Shown in pieces: positions 62,061 through 64,000 of a DNA stretch of 64,000 nucleotides. The position numbers were made by a program, and so were the translations under genes. This stretch comes from Phaseolus vulgaris (taxonomy: Eukaryota > Streptophyta > Magnoliopsida > Fabales > Fabaceae). The stretch spans positions 44,776,291 to 44,840,290 of the forward strand of contig NC_023756.2 in NCBI RefSeq assembly GCF_000499845.2. Direction: 5' to 3'. Numbering within the stretch: the stretch's first letter is position 1; each line of letters starts with the position of its first letter. The notes beneath the pieces were generated by a model. The model saw nothing but the letters and a program-made list of their open reading frames with translations. It was not told the origin of the DNA and made no database searches.

Positions 62061-62460
62061 ACTATCAAAGTTTTAGCTACCAATTATTTCGAATATAAAG
62101 TTAGTAGCTAAAACCTTTGTAGTTAAATACCAATTTTTTAGATTATAAAGTTAGTAGTTAAATACCAAATTAGAAAATATTATTAATAATAGAAACTGTT
62201 GGAGATCCCACATCGACTAGAGATTAGAGTATTTCATTGTATATAAGTGAGTGCAATCCTCAACCCTATGAACCGGTTTTATGGTGTTGAGTTAGGCTTA
62301 AAGTCCACTTTGTAATAGAAACTATCAAAGTTTTAGCTACCAATTATTTGGATTATAAAGTTAGTAGTTAAAACCTTTGTAGTTAAATACCAATTATTTA
62401 GATTATAAAGTTAGTAGTTAAATACCAAATTAAAAAAAAATACTATTAATAATAGAAACT
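62061..62460. repeat. Duplicated MITE segment flanking the 62198 insertion
   Basis: 62061-62197 and 62321-62460 are close direct copies. Both begin ACTATCAAAGTTTTAGCTAC and end TATTAATAATAGAAACT, with a 123-bp gap that holds the 62198-62312 element. Within each copy, ATAAAGTTAGTAG with AAATACCAA is itself repeated twice. Confidence 0.85.
62198..62312 (+). mobile_element. Short LTR/TRIM-like element inside the MITE
   Basis: Begins GTTGGAGATCCCACATCGAC and continues TATATAAGTGAGTGCAATCC, then CTATGAACCGGTTTTATGG and GTTAGGCTTAAAGTCCAC. The TCCCACATCGACTAGAGAT head followed by TATATAAGTG is, from general knowledge, a widespread short legume repeat resembling a solo LTR of a TRIM. Decayed relatives are at 13880-14200. 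It lies exactly at the junction of the duplicated MITE segments. Confidence 0.6.
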
Positions 62461-62525
62461 AATTTAGATATCAATAATTTTTTTAGTCTCTAAAATAATA
62501 TATAATTTAGTCAATGTAACAACTA

Positions 62526-63034
62526 TATTGGTCGGACGTGCTCGGGTCCTCGACCCAAGCACTTAAGTGTAGTAGCTCAGTTAGACGGGCCAATTTGAGA
62601 GATACCTAGCTCGACCTAAGGTGAATAACGGGATGACTAAAAACAAAACCACATGGTCAATAACTAAAGTAGTTAAGTGTACATATATTTTTTATGTAAA
62701 TAAAAGTTATTAGGAATAATGTTGCATTGTACTTGAAAACTAAAGGTGCACATTAACGAAATATTCTTGCTGTTGAAATTATATTCTTGTTGTTGACAAT
62801 TGTTGAAGGAATGTCTATAAAAAGGGTTTGAGACCCTGAGTAAAGGTAAACTTTTAAGAGAACTCTACACAGATACAAATTTTATAATTTGAATGCTCTC
62901 ACTGACTTGATCGTTGGAGTGTGATCAATAGGTGGAGCACCCTTCTTCACAAAGCATCTATATCTCGGTTCAATACACCAAACAACGTCGTTTTAACCCG
63001 AAGCTCACTATCAAGTCCGACCAAAGTCAACAAC
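62526..63034. mobile_element. About 509-bp LTR-like insertion, TSD AACTA
   Basis: Flanked by AACTA (62521-62525 and 63035-63039; the longer ACAACTA also matches). The ends carry inverted TTGGTCGGAC (62527) and GTCCGACCAA (63015-63024), the pattern of a TGTTGGTCGGAC...GTCCGACCAACA type solo LTR with mutated termini. Inside are a TATA-like TCTATAAAAAGGG (62815) and the motif TGACTTGATCGTTGGAGTGT (about 62902), related to that at 4743. Removing it restores the MITE reading AATGTAACAACTAATTCTTT. Confidence 0.65.
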
Positions 63035-63076
63035 AACTAATTCTTTATTGTCTATAAATTTGACTTTTATTTAATG

Positions 63077-63111
<35 letters not shown>

Positions 63112-63113
<2 letters not shown>

Positions 63114-64000
63114 ATGAAACAAAAATAAAATATACCTCCCTATATTTAACAAATACACTCTTTTATTAGAGCGGTTAAACCGTGTTAACACTTTGAATTG
63201 GATTCGAGCTGGAATAATGAGTCGAAAAATAACAAATATAGACTAACTATAACAAAAAAACAAATCTTATTCACTTATAAACTCACTCATGGTAATCCAT
63301 ATAATTCATTAAATTCAATAAAAAAAATCAAATTTAGAAAGAAATAAGGAATGGTATTTTAACAATGGTTTCATCCGCTTAATATCCATAAAAGTTATTA
63401 TTTTATCATAATATAATAATGTATTCCAAAAAATATTATAAAATGATTACCTTTTATTATTAGAGTGTCGAAAAACTTTATTCAATAAAAAAAGTGTCTT
63501 TCTTATGAAACAACATCAAATCTTAAGTTTTTCTCTTTTTAGAAGTATTGTGGGGGTCACAGTATAGAAAAAAAAAAGTATACGACAAAACAATTAGTTT
63601 TAGTTTTTTGTTATTGCTTAACACTATTTCTAATGTTTTATTAAAAATGAAGAGGATGAACTTATTATAAGTTTATTTGATGAAAATTCGAATTGTTCAA
63701 TATAGATGTACCAAGAACTCTAATATGATAAATTTGTTTTTTCTATTACTTTTTAGCATTTTGTAAAGTTGATGGAAGAAAAAACAAGACTTATATTTTG
63801 AAATTCTTAAAAAATGAGTGATAATTATTATTTAGTCTAACAATATTTATGATAAAAGATGGTAGATTAGAATAAGTTGATTTGAATATTGGGAAGTGAG
63901 TTGTTTTGAAATCTCTTCCTATGAGAGAATTTAATGAAGTTGATAAGCAAAATTATATAAGGAAGCATAAAAGTCAAAAATGGAATGAAAAAGAAGGAAA
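63112..64000. other. AT-rich intergenic DNA at the window end
   Basis: No supported gene or named repeat up to the window edge. Confidence 0.5.

Larger units (their letters stand above)
61901..63085. mobile_element. CACTA-like MITE split by two later insertions
   Basis: The outer element begins TACTAGAAGAAAATCATC (a decayed CACTACAAGAAAATCA end) and carries the family blocks AAAAAATAATTAGTTGTTATATTG, AGAGACTAAAAAAAATATTGGTA, ATCAAAGTTTTAGCTACC and, after the insertions, TATAATTTAGTCAATGTAAC joined to AACTAATTCTTTATTG. Its 3' end (TTTATTTAATGATTTT) runs into an AT microsatellite (63080-63111), which replaces the terminal GTAGTG. The insertions are listed separately. Confidence 0.75.

Noticed and set aside
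1..64000. Search for an undescribed multi-gene system
   Set aside because: The six genes belong to known, unrelated families with independent promoters and mixed strands. Nothing suggests a functional cluster.

Overview
The window is nuclear DNA of a flowering plant, most likely a legume. It is very AT-rich between genes. Coding regions are split by many short GT..AG introns, and the intergenic and intronic DNA carries plant repeats: a CACTA-type foldback MITE with CACTACAAGAAAA ends, legume-style LTR fragments with a GACTTGAGCGTCGGAGTG motif, a LINE relic with a zf-RVT segment, and AT/TAA microsatellites. No bacterial, organellar or viral gene cluster, rRNA, convincing tRNA or CRISPR array is visible. 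I assign the legume origin from repeat style and the PPR tail sequences, so it is an inference.

Six genes can be supported. In order: (1) an intronless zinc-finger homeodomain (ZF-HD) transcription factor (8465-8983, +); (2) a 20-exon dihydroxyacetone kinase (25172-17935, -), which joins end to end as 593 aa; (3) an N-alpha-acetyltransferase 40 / NatD gene of 8 coding exons (27142-32039, +, 268 aa), divergently arranged with the kinase; (4) an intronless P-class Rf-like PPR gene (34243-36093, +), whose last repeats are broken and which is followed by the debris of a second PPR copy (about 37240-38640); (5) a type I inositol polyphosphate 5-phosphatase of 7 exons (41874-39454, -, 395 aa); (6) a 15-exon NOL10/Enp2-type nucleolar WD40 protein (56537-49204, -, 703 aa). 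I built the exon chains by reading splice sites and checking that every junction keeps phase. They are models, not transcript-supported structures.

The rest is repeat-rich intergenic DNA. 1-8.3 kb holds an intact CACTA-like MITE and an LTR fragment. 9-17.7 kb holds a LINE relic, degenerate MITE copies, two short LTR/TRIM-like relics and an LTR relic. 42.2-48.6 kb and 56.6-61.9 kb are AT-rich with no supported gene. 61.9-63.1 kb is a nested stack in which a CACTA-like MITE was split by an approximately 115-bp element and by an approximately 509-bp LTR-like element. The genes have unrelated housekeeping or regulatory roles (glycolytic side metabolism, histone N-terminal acetylation, organelle RNA processing, phosphoinositide signalling, 18S rRNA maturation, transcription). 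They do not form a pathway or cluster. I see no undescribed gene system. The most informative features are the decaying PPR locus, the nested transposon stack, and recent local duplications in and beside the NOL10 gene, including a copied exon end inside an intron.
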